This document shows positions 57,142-64,000 of a stretch of DNA of 64,000 bases, in pieces. Each line of letters opens with the position of its first letter. Position 1 is the stretch's first letter. The stretch comes from a candidate division KSB1 bacterium (GTDB lineage Bacteria; Zhuqueibacterota; Zhuqueibacteria; Zhuqueibacterales; Zhuqueibacteraceae). The stretch lies in contig JAPDPX010000001.1 in NCBI GenBank assembly GCA_034506255.1, positions 372,001-436,000 of the forward strand. The letters are read 5' to 3'. A program made the position numbers and the translations under genes. Below the pieces are notes generated by a model that did not search any database, was not told where the DNA came from, and saw nothing but the letters and a program-made list of their open reading frames with translations.

Positions 57142-59919
57142 ATGAGAAGAGTGCTAAAGATTGGCGCCGAATTCTCAGTTGTCCTGATGGTGCTGGCCCG
57201 GCTTGCCTTTGCCCAGGCGCCGACTGCCACCATCAAGGTCGAAGGTTACAGTCCACAGGAGATTCACGATCTGGGGTGGACCTCGCCGCGTTCGACCGGC
57301 CTTCCGGTAGTCGGAGTGGGGCAGGTGGTTTACTTGCTGGGTAACGCCGGGGCAACCTCGTGGGCGTGGACGTTGAAGTCCAAGCCGGCAGGCTCTGTCG
57401 CCACGCTCGACAGCACCAACAAACGGCAGACTACATTCAAACCGGATGTGGTGGGGAAGTTTACGATCGAGCTGGTGATCACGACAGCCGCCGGCACAAG
57501 TGCGCCTGCCAGTGTGACCATTACTTCCGCCAAGTTTGTCGGCGTTGGCGGCATGGATGGCCTGCCGCGGGAGTTCCCGCAGTGTGCTCTTTGCCACAGC
57601 GGCAATTTCGATGCCTGGAGCAAGACCGGCCATGCGACGTTTTTCTCCCAGGCGATTGACGGCAAGGAGAGCAGCCACTATCGCGAATCCTGCATCGAGT
57701 GCCACACTGTCGGTTATGACACCGCCCTTGCTGCCGTCAACGATGGTTTTGATGATGTCGCGCGGGAGTTGGGCTGGGTTTTTCCGGCGGTGCTGCAGCC
57801 GGGCAATTGGGAGGCGATGAAGACGAATTATCCCAAACTGGCGGCGCGCGCCAACATTCAGTGTGAAAGCTGCCACGGCCCAGGCAGCGAACACAAGGGC
57901 GACAAGACCGCAATCGCCATGAGCCTGGATGAGGCCGCGTGTGGCTATTGCCATGATGAAGAGCCGTACCATCGCATCAGCCAGCAATGGAAAAACTCGG
58001 TGCACGGCATTCTCAATCCGACCTTTGAAAGTGTTGCCAACCGGCCGGCCTCTTCCGGCTGTGCCAAGTGCCATTCCGGCTGGGGTTTCATTCGCCGCAT
58101 CGATCCCAAAAGCCCTGATACGCGGCCGGAGAACGGCTTCTCGCAGATAAGCTGTGCGGTGTGCCACGACCCGCACCGCTCGGAAAGTCTGCCACACATG
58201 GTGCGCAGCTTGAATGACGTGCAACTCGGCGACACCACCACTGTGGTCAAGTACGGCGGCATGGGCAAAGTCTGTATGCAGTGCCATATCAGCCGGCGGG
58301 ATGCGGAAGACTATGTGAACAACCCGGCCAACCTCGGCATTTATTTCGGCCCGCATTACAGCAACCAGGCTGACATGATCGATGGCTCGAACGCGATCGA
58401 GTACGGCATTCCGATCGGCAGCTCGGGCCACAAGTTCGCGATCGCCGATGCCTGCGTCACCTGCCATATGGCGGAAACCCCGGCGGCGGGACAACCCGGG
58501 CATGACAAAATCGGCGGCCATACCTTTGCCATGGAAGCCGATGGCGTCCAAAATGTGGCCGTCTGCCAGCAGTGCCATGGCCCGATCAAGTCTTTCGATG
58601 ACATCATGGCCAAAGCCGACTACGACGAAGACGGCACCATCGAAAGCACGCGCCATGAGATTGAAGGCCTGCTGCACAAGCTGGATGAGTTGTTGCCGCC
58701 CAATTCGACCACCGCGGAAGTCAATGCCAACTACAAGTGGGAGGCCAGCATGACGCCGGCCGAAATTCAGCGGCGCCAGATGTTGACCAAAGCCTGGTAC
58801 AACTTCCGCTTCGTCGAGGAAGATCGCAGCATGGGTGTGCACAACGCCGGCTACGCCATTGCCCTGTTGCGGCGTTCGATTGCCACGCTCACCAGCGGTG
58901 ATATCGGCGCCGGCAAGATCCTCTCGATCAAGGATATTCCGCAGGATCAGGGCAAGCAGGTGCGCGTCTCCTGGTCGAAATTTGCCGCGGATGCACCCGC
59001 CGCCACCAATGCGGTGACGAGCTACTCGGTGTGGCGCCGTGTTGATGACCCGGGCAATGCGCTCGGTGTAAAAGTCGGTTCCAGGCAGGAGATGCTCGCT
59101 GCGGCTTCGACGGCAAAGCCGGGCAGCCGCTTCACCGTCAACCAATTCGGCACCTGGGATTTTGTGGCGTGGCTGCCGGCCACCGGCTACGAGATGTACA
59201 GTGTGGTGGCACCGACTTTGTATGACAGCACGGCCGCGGGCATGCACTGGTCGGTGTTTTTTGTTTCCGGCCAGGCGCGCAATGTGGTCTATGAAACCGC
59301 GCCCGACAGTGGCTATTCCGTGGACAACCTGGCGCCCTTCGCGCCCGGTAATGTCACGGCCAGCGTGGTGGACCGCAAGGTGAGTCTGAGCTGGGACGAT
59401 CCCGTTGACGCCGACTTTCAGTATTTCGCGATCTATCGCAGCACCATCCCCGGCTTTGATCCGAAAGGCACCACACCGATCAAGACACTGACCGGCACCA
59501 CCTATCTCGATAGCGAGGTCACTGCCGGCCAGAATTACTACTATCGTCTCTCCGCCTTCGACTTCTCCGGCAATGAGAGTGCGTTCTCCGCGGAGTTGCC
59601 GGTCTCAATCACCGGCGTCGACGATCACAGCGGTGTTCCGACGGTGTTTGCCCTGCAGCAGAATTATCCCAACCCGTTCAACCCCGAAACCTCGATCCAG
59701 TATCACCTGCCGACACCCGGCCACGTGCGTCTGGTGATTTACTCCTCGCTCGGCCAGCAGGTGCGGCGCCTGGTGGATCGCTTCCAGCCGGCGGCGTATC
59801 ACGTCGTCGTGTGGGACGGCCGGGATGACGCCGGGAATCTGCTGCCTTCCGGTGTCTACTTCTATCGCATCACCGCCGGCAACTTCACGGCGATGAAGAA
59901 GATGGTCATGATGAAATAG
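57142..59919 (+). CDS. Nonaheme cytochrome c with Ig-like, FnIII-like and T9SS sorting domains
   Basis: The product is 925 residues, with GGAGG five bases before the ATG. Signal peptide (GAEFSVVLMVLARLAFA), then an Ig/PKD-like domain (ATSWAWTLKSKPAGSVATL; about 25-130). Nine CxxCH sites occupy residues 148-479: CALCH, CIECH, CESCH, CGYCH, CAKCH, CAVCH, CMQCH, CVTCH and CQQCH. A helical part follows, then an FnIII-like domain near 731-825 (APGNVTASVVDRKVSLSW). From residue 836 a type A T9SS sorting domain (FALQQNYPNPFNPETSIQY to TAMKKMVMMK) ends the protein. The heme part resembles c554-like multihemes. The architecture predicts secretion or surface attachment of a redox protein, suitable for contact with extracellular acceptors or other cells. 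Confidence 0.92.
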   Translation: MRRVLKIGAEFSVVLMVLARLAFAQAPTATIKVEGYSPQEIHDLGWTSPRSTGLPVVGVGQVVYLLGNAGATSWAWTLKSKPAGSVATLDSTNKRQTTFKPDVVGKFTIELVITTAAGTSAPASVTITSAKFVGVGGMDGLPREFPQCALCHSGNFDAWSKTGHATFFSQAIDGKESSHYRESCIECHTVGYDTALAAVNDGFDDVARELGWVFPAVLQPGNWEAMKTNYPKLAARANIQCESCHGPGSEHKGDKTAIAMSLDEAACGYCHDEEPYHRISQQWKNSVHGILNPTFESVANRPASSGCAKCHSGWGFIRRIDPKSPDTRPENGFSQISCAVCHDPHRSESLPHMVRSLNDVQLGDTTTVVKYGGMGKVCMQCHISRRDAEDYVNNPANLGIYFGPHYSNQADMIDGSNAIEYGIPIGSSGHKFAIADACVTCHMAETPAAGQPGHDKIGGHTFAMEADGVQNVAVCQQCHGPIKSFDDIMAKADYDEDGTIESTRHEIEGLLHKLDELLPPNSTTAEVNANYKWEASMTPAEIQRRQMLTKAWYNFRFVEEDRSMGVHNAGYAIALLRRSIATLTSGDIGAGKILSIKDIPQDQGKQVRVSWSKFAADAPAATNAVTSYSVWRRVDDPGNALGVKVGSRQEMLAAASTAKPGSRFTVNQFGTWDFVAWLPATGYEMYSVVAPTLYDSTAAGMHWSVFFVSGQARNVVYETAPDSGYSVDNLAPFAPGNVTASVVDRKVSLSWDDPVDADFQYFAIYRSTIPGFDPKGTTPIKTLTGTTYLDSEVTAGQNYYYRLSAFDFSGNESAFSAELPVSITGVDDHSGVPTVFALQQNYPNPFNPETSIQYHLPTPGHVRLVIYSSLGQQVRRLVDRFQPAAYHVVVWDGRDDAGNLLPSGVYFYRITAGNFTAMKKMVMMK

Positions 59920-60278
59920 GGTCAGTTGACCTGATCGGAAGCACGCTTGTCGGCCAACTGATCGCCGGCAAGGGCACCATGCCCGGGAAGTGCTGTGCCG
60001 CCGGTCAGTCGTTGTTTGATTCAGTGGCTGCGTTCTTGTGGCAAACAAGGACGCAGCTATTCTTTTGTGGGGGGTGTGCTGTTTAACGGCACGCGGGCGG
60101 CGGCTGGCCGATGAGATGCTTGCTTTCAGCGGGAAAATTCGCTATGATTTGTTTGCTCTCTTGGCTGTCGCACTGCAATAAAACGATCCGCCTGTGTGCG
60201 CCCCCGCACCGGCCGCAGGCACGGTTTGCCCCTCCCCTAGCTAAAATATTGCAGTCTCATTATGAGAAAGGCGGCTTC
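59920..60278. other. Intergenic region with terminator
   Basis: The terminator at 60027-60066 divides this gap. The right part should contain the promoter of the barrel/14-heme operon; AGCTAAAATATTGCAG near 60240 is AT-rich and GAGAAAGGCGG precedes the start. No gene is seen. Confidence 0.5.
60027..60066 (+). terminator. Intrinsic terminator after the T9SS cytochrome gene
   Basis: GCTGCGTTCTTGT (60027-60039) pairs with ACAAGGACGCAGC (60045-60057) with one G-U pair and a five-base loop. TATTCTTTT follows. It makes the T9SS cytochrome a separate transcription unit from the porin/14-heme pair. Confidence 0.78.
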
Positions 60279-61577
60279 ATGATACGACGAAAGCTATGGT
60301 GGCAGTGGTGGATGCTGGCCGCAATCTTTCCTGCCGCGCTGAGCGCGCAAACTTTTTCCGGGCGTCTGACCAGTTCTTTTTATGTCTACGAGCGCAGTGA
60401 TTCGCTGGCGGTGGACTCGGGACATGCGCGCGCCTATCAGACGTTTCAGTTTGATCTCAGCGGAAAGAACGTGGCGTTGCGCTCCTATGGCCAGCTCGAT
60501 CGCGATTTCAGCACGCGCCTGGCGGGCGACGGAAAAGTACGGCTTTCCCATCTCGCGCTGGAATTCAAAAACCTGGGCCGGCAGGTCGATCTGCAGGTGG
60601 GCCGTCAGCCGGTGTTCAGCGGTGTGGCGGCGGGCACTATTGACGGCGTGCAAATCAAAGTGCGCGCCGGCCGCCAGTTGCGCTTCAAGGCTTTTGGCGG
60701 CGGCCTGCTGCCCCACGACCAGCGCATGCAGCTCATCGCCGATCCCGACAGGAACTACATGGCCGGCGGCCAGATGGTGTGGCGGCCCAAAAGCGATTTC
60801 AATCTCAGTCTGAGCTTTTTTGAAAAGCGGCAATTGCGGCCCGGCTACGATGCTCTGCGCGCCGATTCGATCGGCAATGTTTTCACACAATACCTCTCAC
60901 CCGTTGATCGCGCCTATCGCATGGCCTCGCTCGATGGCTCCTGGTTCGTCAATCCCCAAACATCGTTCTATGGCCGCAGCGATTTTAATTTTCACGCCAA
61001 AGCAATCACCCGTGCCGAACTCGCCGGCCGCTCACAGGTCACACCCCGGTTGTCCCTGACGGCAAATTACATCTTTCGTTCCCCGCATCTGCCCTGGAAT
61101 TCGCTGTTCGCCGTCTTCAATGTCAAAGACAACCATGAACTCGAAGGCGGGTTCTATTATGAGCATCGTCCGGCACTGCGATTCTACGGCAACGTCGCCG
61201 GCATTTTTTATGAAGGCGAGCAATCCTACCGCGTGACGGCCGGCACCGATTTGAAATACGGCGGGGTGAACTACGTGCACCGCAGCGGCTATGCCGGCAA
61301 TCTTGACGGCGTGAATGCCACGCTCTATTATCCCACCCGCAGCGGTCTGTTGCTGCCCAGCCTGCAGCTCTCCTGGGCTTCATACAAATTGGAGGGGGGT
61401 GCCGGCGCACGGGAATCGCTTTACTCCGGAGCCGCAGGGCTGCTGGTTCGCCCCTGGAACCGCCTCACCCTCGACGGCCAGGTGCAGATGCTGCATAATC
61501 GCTACTATTCCAACGACGTCCGGTTGCTGTTTCGCATGCAATACTGGTTCTTCACCAGGCAGGGGGCGTCATCATGA
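60279..61577 (+). CDS. Outer-membrane beta-barrel, probable porin of a porin-cytochrome conduit
   Basis: The product is 432 residues, chosen from ATG 60279, which gives a signal peptide (WWMLAAIFPAALSA). The rest alternates polar and hydrophobic residues in strands typical of barrels: TFSGRLTSSFYVYE, LRSYGQLDRDF, VDLQVGRQPVFSG, ANYIFRSP, HELEGGFYYEHRP, and a last strand VRLLFRMQYWFF with terminal aromatic residues. No heme site is present. Its stop overlaps the start of a 14-heme cytochrome gene (ATGA), so the two are translationally coupled. This matches the MtrB/MtrA-type design, in which a barrel sheathes a multiheme wire across the outer membrane. I infer that role from context; direct similarity to MtrB is not evident by eye. 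Confidence 0.75.
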   Translation: MIRRKLWWQWWMLAAIFPAALSAQTFSGRLTSSFYVYERSDSLAVDSGHARAYQTFQFDLSGKNVALRSYGQLDRDFSTRLAGDGKVRLSHLALEFKNLGRQVDLQVGRQPVFSGVAAGTIDGVQIKVRAGRQLRFKAFGGGLLPHDQRMQLIADPDRNYMAGGQMVWRPKSDFNLSLSFFEKRQLRPGYDALRADSIGNVFTQYLSPVDRAYRMASLDGSWFVNPQTSFYGRSDFNFHAKAITRAELAGRSQVTPRLSLTANYIFRSPHLPWNSLFAVFNVKDNHELEGGFYYEHRPALRFYGNVAGIFYEGEQSYRVTAGTDLKYGGVNYVHRSGYAGNLDGVNATLYYPTRSGLLLPSLQLSWASYKLEGGAGARESLYSGAAGLLVRPWNRLTLDGQVQMLHNRYYSNDVRLLFRMQYWFFTRQGASS

Positions 61578-62812
61578 GGAGGAAGGAGCATTCACTTATG
61601 CACGGGCGTACATGGTTCGTTCTGCCAGGTTTGCTGGCGGGAGTGCTGGGCGTTTTGACGCTGGCATGGGCATGGAGCGGGCCGCCTGCCTCGTGGGATG
61701 ATCCCGTCGCGCAATGGGGCAGAATCAAATTTTCGCACCGGAAACACGTCGCGGAAGCGGGAGCGGAATGCAGCGCCTGCCATGCCGCGGCCACCACCAG
61801 CGAAAAAGCCGGGGACCTGCTGTTCCCGAAACATGCGGAATGCGGCACCTGCCATGCCGAGGTGGAGAGCGCCAACACCGACGATTGCAAGTTCTGCCAT
61901 GTCGATGTTGACCGTCTCGAGGCTTATGCCGCCCCTGCACGACTCGACATCGTGTTCAGCCACAAGCAACATGTCGAAGGACAGAAGCTCGAATGTGCCG
62001 CCTGCCATGCCGGTGTGGAAAAATCGGAAAAGCCGAGCGTGGCCCATCTCCCGACCATGGCCTCCTGCTACACCTGCCACAACGACGTGCAGGCAAGCAA
62101 CGCCTGCGAGGCCTGCCATCCGCGGGTGGAGACCATGCTGCCGTTGAGCCATCGCGCGCCGGATTGGGCCAAACAACACAAGCGCCTGATCCGCGCCGAT
62201 CACACCAGCAGTGATTGTGCCGTTTGCCACACGGATAATTTTTGCCAGACCTGCCATGCCGAGGTGACGCTGCGGCTCACGCGCGGCGATCTCCGCCGCA
62301 GCCTGGCGGAGAACCGGCCGGCACCCTCCGGCAGGGACCCGCTGGTCAAACAGAACGTGCACGAGCTGAATTATCTCTTCTCGCACAGCCTCGATTTGCG
62401 CGCCAAACAATCCGATTGCTATTCATGCCACAATCAGCAAACTTTCTGCGCCGACTGTCACAGTCGCAATCAAGATGCCGGCTTCGCCGCGCCGTTCCCG
62501 CTCTCGCATCGCGCGCCCGATTTCGTTCGCATCGGCACGGGCAGCGGTGGCGGCCAGCATGCCACCCTGGCGCGCCGTGATATTGAAGCATGTGCCGCCT
62601 GTCATGACGTTGAAGGTCGCGATCCGGTTTGCCTCATCTGCCATGTCGACCGCACCCCGGGCCGCGGCAATGATCCCAAAACGCATCCGGCCAATTTTCG
62701 CAACGAGGAAGGCGACTGGCATTCCAATGCCGGCTCCACCTGCTACAATTGTCACACCAACACCGAAAAGGCGGGAATTGGTTTCTGTGGTTATTGTCAT
62801 GGCATGAAGTGA
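61574..62812 (+). CDS. 14-heme periplasmic cytochrome c (MtrA-like role)
   Basis: The product is 412 residues. The N-terminal hydrophobic segment (FVLPGLLAGVLGVLTLAWAW) is a signal peptide or anchor. Fourteen CxxCH sites run from CSACH (residue 66) to CGYCH at the C terminus, and distal histidines appear in repeats such as IKFSHRKHV and IVFSHKQHVEG, typical of c3/c7-type modules (FSHxxH before CxxCH). Geobacter and Shewanella conduits use 8- to 12-heme proteins in this position. The start overlaps the barrel gene stop by four bases, strong evidence for joint production. Confidence 0.9.
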   Translation: MRRKEHSLMHGRTWFVLPGLLAGVLGVLTLAWAWSGPPASWDDPVAQWGRIKFSHRKHVAEAGAECSACHAAATTSEKAGDLLFPKHAECGTCHAEVESANTDDCKFCHVDVDRLEAYAAPARLDIVFSHKQHVEGQKLECAACHAGVEKSEKPSVAHLPTMASCYTCHNDVQASNACEACHPRVETMLPLSHRAPDWAKQHKRLIRADHTSSDCAVCHTDNFCQTCHAEVTLRLTRGDLRRSLAENRPAPSGRDPLVKQNVHELNYLFSHSLDLRAKQSDCYSCHNQQTFCADCHSRNQDAGFAAPFPLSHRAPDFVRIGTGSGGGQHATLARRDIEACAACHDVEGRDPVCLICHVDRTPGRGNDPKTHPANFRNEEGDWHSNAGSTCYNCHTNTEKAGIGFCGYCHGMK

Positions 62813-63073
62813 AACGCCGCCGGCGACAGCTGCCCCCGCCGCGTTCATCCGACCATCGCCGTCTGTCCTGGCATGCTCCAACCTCGGCTGGGCCGGGGGC
62901 GGTGGAACTCGCGTATCACAAAACTTTTCGGGAGAGCCATGCGGCCGGTCAGGCGGTCGCGGCAGGATGCCATCAGCCGGTTTCGCTTTCTCATGGACGT
63001 TATTGGGCGCCCGCTGTGGCCGGCAAGGCGCCGGCCTGAAACAAGTTGGTCATTTGACGAATGCCTGATGACT
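62813..63073. other. Intergenic region, nothing recognised
   Basis: About 260 bases with no gene or clear terminator. The next start has no obvious Shine-Dalgarno sequence. Confidence 0.4.
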
Positions 63074-64000
63074 ATGAAAGCCAAGATGAAGCAACTTCTG
63101 TTACCACTCGTGGGCGTGTCATTGCTGCTGCTCACTGCCTGCAGTGATCCGCAAGAGGCGCCGACCGCGGCGCAAAACGAAGTCGCCGTTCATGGCGAAG
63201 GCTGGCTCGATCCAACCTCTGCGAATTTTCATGGCAAGGTGTTGGCGGCACAAAATTATGACGCCAAATCATGCCGGCCCTGCCATGGCAGCCAGTTCGA
63301 TGGCGGCCTGGTGAAATCTTCCTGCCGGAAATGCCACGTGACCTATCCGCATCCACCGGGCTGGGTCGAAGCCGCGTCACCCAATTTTCACGGCAAGACA
63401 CTGGCCGGGGTGAACTACAATCTCAACCTCTGCAACAGTTGCCATGGCAGCCAGTTCGATGGTGGCACCTCGGGAGTCTCTTGTCGCACCTGCCACGCGA
63501 GCTATCCGCATCCGGCAGATTGGATGAATCCCGCGAGCACGGGCTTTCACGGCACGGTGCTGGCCGCACAGAATTACAACGCGACTGCCTGCCGGGCGTG
63601 TCATGGTGCAGAATATGCCGGCGGCACCTCCGGCGTGTCCTGCAAGCGCTGTCATGCCAGTTACCCCCACCCGCAGAATTGGATTGCCGGCCCTGCTGCG
63701 CATTCCACTTTTTTGAAGAACAATGGTTATGATCTGAATTCTTGCCAAGCCTGTCATGGCCGGGACTACAGTCTGGTCAAAGGAACTCTTTCCTGCCTGA
63801 CCTGTCATACCCAGCAAAATGGTCCCGAGGCCTGCAACACCTGCCACGGCAATCCCGCCGCCAGCGCGGCCGATTTGAAGAATGCCGCACCCCCCAAGGG
63901 GCTGGACGATGAAACCGAGGCGACCTCGCCGGCGGTGGGTGCACATCAGGCACATCTCGCGTACTACACGGAATTGTCGACCGCGACGGTGTGTCAGGAA
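63074..64000 (+). CDS. Lipoprotein multiheme cytochrome with 53-residue repeats (3' end outside window)
   Basis: At least 309 residues; the frame runs off the right edge at VCQE, which is probably another heme site cut by the window. The signal ends in LLLLTAC, a lipobox, so the protein is lipid-anchored. Nine complete CxxCH sites are visible: CRPCH, CRKCH, CNSCH, CRTCH, CRACH, CKRCH, CQACH, CLTCH and CNTCH. The first eight are arranged in four units of 53 residues (starts at 63224, 63383, 63542 and 63701, exactly 159 bases apart), each with an NFHGK-like start, a CxxCHG(S/A)xxxGG pair-one site, then SCxxCHxxYPHP. It follows the porin/14-heme pair and could be an outer-membrane lipoprotein partner. 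An ATG two codons upstream (63068) is an alternative start. Confidence 0.88.
   Translation, partial: MKAKMKQLLLPLVGVSLLLLTACSDPQEAPTAAQNEVAVHGEGWLDPTSANFHGKVLAAQNYDAKSCRPCHGSQFDGGLVKSSCRKCHVTYPHPPGWVEAASPNFHGKTLAGVNYNLNLCNSCHGSQFDGGTSGVSCRTCHASYPHPADWMNPASTGFHGTVLAAQNYNATACRACHGAEYAGGTSGVSCKRCHASYPHPQNWIAGPAAHSTFLKNNGYDLNSCQACHGRDYSLVKGTLSCLTCHTQQNGPEACNTCHGNPAASAADLKNAAPPKGLDDETEATSPAVGAHQAHLAYYTELSTATVCQE

Noticed and set aside
57175..59247. A minus-strand open frame of about 690 codons over the T9SS cytochrome
   Set aside because: Antisense shadow of a multiheme gene; no motif support.

Overview
The window comes from a bacterium that exports proteins with C-terminal type IX secretion (T9SS) type A sorting domains of the form 'QNYPNPFNP...GREVATLV...GIYFYxLTAGxFxQTRK'. 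These are typical of the FCB assemblage (Calditrichota, KSB1, Ignavibacteriota and relatives). A KSB1/Calditrichota-like uncultured lineage is my inference; no rRNA gene is present to test it. Every convincing protein-coding gene lies on the + strand. I saw no tRNA, rRNA, CRISPR array, transposase or phage gene.

Region 1 (1-9.5 kb) is ordinary chromosomal material. It holds a tightly packed set of small VOC, DUF1697, DUF1801, hydrolase and SnoaL-like genes, a broken PhnB-like gene, a BNR propeller next to a MoaD/ThiS-like protein, and a lipoprotein cytochrome c. Palindromic intergenic elements lie between several of these genes.

Region 2 (9.9-25.9 kb) is an array of secreted proteins. Seven carry T9SS sorting domains (one frameshifted) and an eighth is a 5'-truncated remnant. 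Their N-terminal parts differ (BNR/sialidase propellers, an alpha/beta hydrolase, a glycosidase-like domain, a Ycf48-like repeat protein), but the sorting-domain DNA is strikingly similar between genes.

Region 3 (26.5-31.1 kb) encodes a pyruvate:ferredoxin oxidoreductase and a dihydroorotate-dehydrogenase-like flavoprotein, closed by an intrinsic terminator.

Region 4 (31.6-64 kb) is a large respiratory island with at least 82 predicted c-type heme sites. In order it contains: a tetraheme cytochrome; an 11-heme cytochrome with a separate cytochrome b561-type subunit; a ZIP metal transporter; a 19-heme cytochrome fused to a b561-type domain; a Rieske protein, a cytochrome b and a 9-heme cytochrome (a bc-like complex); and a seven-heme NapC/NirT-type protein. 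Next come a group 1d-type [NiFe] hydrogenase with the six-cysteine proximal-cluster signature of O2-tolerant enzymes, its protease, hypA-B-F-C-D-E and a NicO-like nickel transporter candidate. The island ends with a nine-heme cytochrome carrying a T9SS sorting domain, an outer-membrane beta-barrel translationally coupled to a 14-heme cytochrome, and a lipoprotein cytochrome built of exact 53-residue repeats that runs off the window.

The most interesting hypothesis is a complete H2-to-outside electron path. The hydrogenase feeds the quinone pool; b-type/multiheme modules resembling Geobacter CbcL, CbcBA and ImcH reoxidise quinol; periplasmic multihemes and a porin-cytochrome pair cross the outer membrane; and a cytochrome placed on the surface by T9SS, rather than as an OmcA/MtrC-like lipoprotein, meets the acceptor. 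The components are seen in sequence; the wiring is inference.
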